DNA from: a bacterium
Lineage (GTDB): Bacteria; Planctomycetota; B15-G4; JADJEK01
Length of the DNA stretch: 5,490 bases
Assembly (NCBI GenBank): GCA_030428825.1
Contig: JAUIEL010000482.1
Span: 1-5,490, forward strand
Direction: 5' to 3'
Made by a program: the position numbers and the translations under genes. The first letter of the stretch is position 1; each line of letters opens with the position of its first letter. Under the pieces are notes generated by a model. It saw only the letters and a program-made list of their open reading frames with translations, searched no databases and had not been told where the DNA came from. This document shows positions 5,448-5,490 of this stretch, piece by piece.

Positions 5448-5490
5448 AAGGTGTAGCCCGACGGCCGGACCGGCGGCGCAGAGCGCTGGC
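5064..5490 (-). pseudogene. LAS/M15-type zinc peptidase fragment, broken at its 3' end (5' end beyond window)
   Basis: The minus strand encodes a peptidase domain of the LAS superfamily (M15 D-Ala-D-Ala carboxypeptidases and related peptidoglycan hydrolases). Motifs in order are GRFVAIPGFPGERID, DVERIVRRYKVFITDGYS, KGEHPIGLALDIVP, GRLARWAEPKQ, FRWVGYNGD and GHGRGHHLHLSW. H (5246-5244) and D (5225-5223) form the HxxxxxxD zinc motif, and HLH (5081-5073) supplies the third ligand, so the metal site looks complete. The wording resembles sequences I remember from high-GC Actinobacteria, especially Thermoleophilia; no search was possible. After LSW the frame becomes antisense pirin and stays open to about 4383, so the true C-terminus is lost. 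Upstream of about 5395 this frame loses its strong third-position GC, while another frame reading RPSGYTFHGAKPVGAP has it, suggesting a frameshift. With no start in the window and a broken end, it is treated as a damaged fragment. Confidence 0.65.

Noticed and set aside
1..5490. CRISPR arrays, tRNA/rRNA genes, insertion sequences, attachment sites
   Set aside because: No regularly spaced direct repeats, tRNA-like cloverleaf, transposase motifs or terminal inverted repeats were seen on reading both strands.

Overview
This is a very GC-rich bacterial fragment of 5490 bases. Strong bias to G or C at third codon positions makes long open frames appear on both strands, so genes were accepted only where motifs, signal peptides, ribosome sites or family resemblance agree. 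Exported c-type cytochromes and a lipoprotein-type signal point to a diderm bacterium. The multiheme cytochromes, together with an ECF sigma factor of the Planctomycete/Acidobacterium type (PF07638/TIGR02999-like), suggest Acidobacteriota, Planctomycetota, Myxococcota or a similar lineage. This placement is inference.

Layout. Positions 1-798 (minus) and 908-2044 (plus) hold two divergently transcribed paralogous multiheme c-type cytochromes. The plus copy is complete, with eight CXXCH sites. The minus copy runs off the left edge after five complete sites and part of a sixth. They share an intergenic region of about 109 bp that carries two inverted repeats. Next comes a metzincin/matrixin-type zinc metalloprotease (2229-3140, plus) without a signal peptide. 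It converges on the ECF sigma factor (3180-3737, minus), and a GC-rich hairpin lies between their stops. A small putative lipoprotein of unknown function follows (3976-4668, plus).

The right end is abnormal. A pirin gene begins at 4806 with a good ribosome site but loses pirin similarity after residue 91. From there the opposite strand encodes a zinc-peptidase domain of the LAS/M15 type. The two fragments meet head to head within about 20 bp (5061-5080). This is either a real rearrangement that broke both genes or a chimeric assembly join. The peptidase fragment may also carry a frameshift near 5395-5440.

How the genes work together: only the two cytochromes form an obvious unit (periplasmic or envelope electron transfer). 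The protease, sigma factor, lipoprotein and pirin remnant show no demonstrable shared pathway. I found no RNA genes, CRISPR arrays, insertion sequences or attachment sites.
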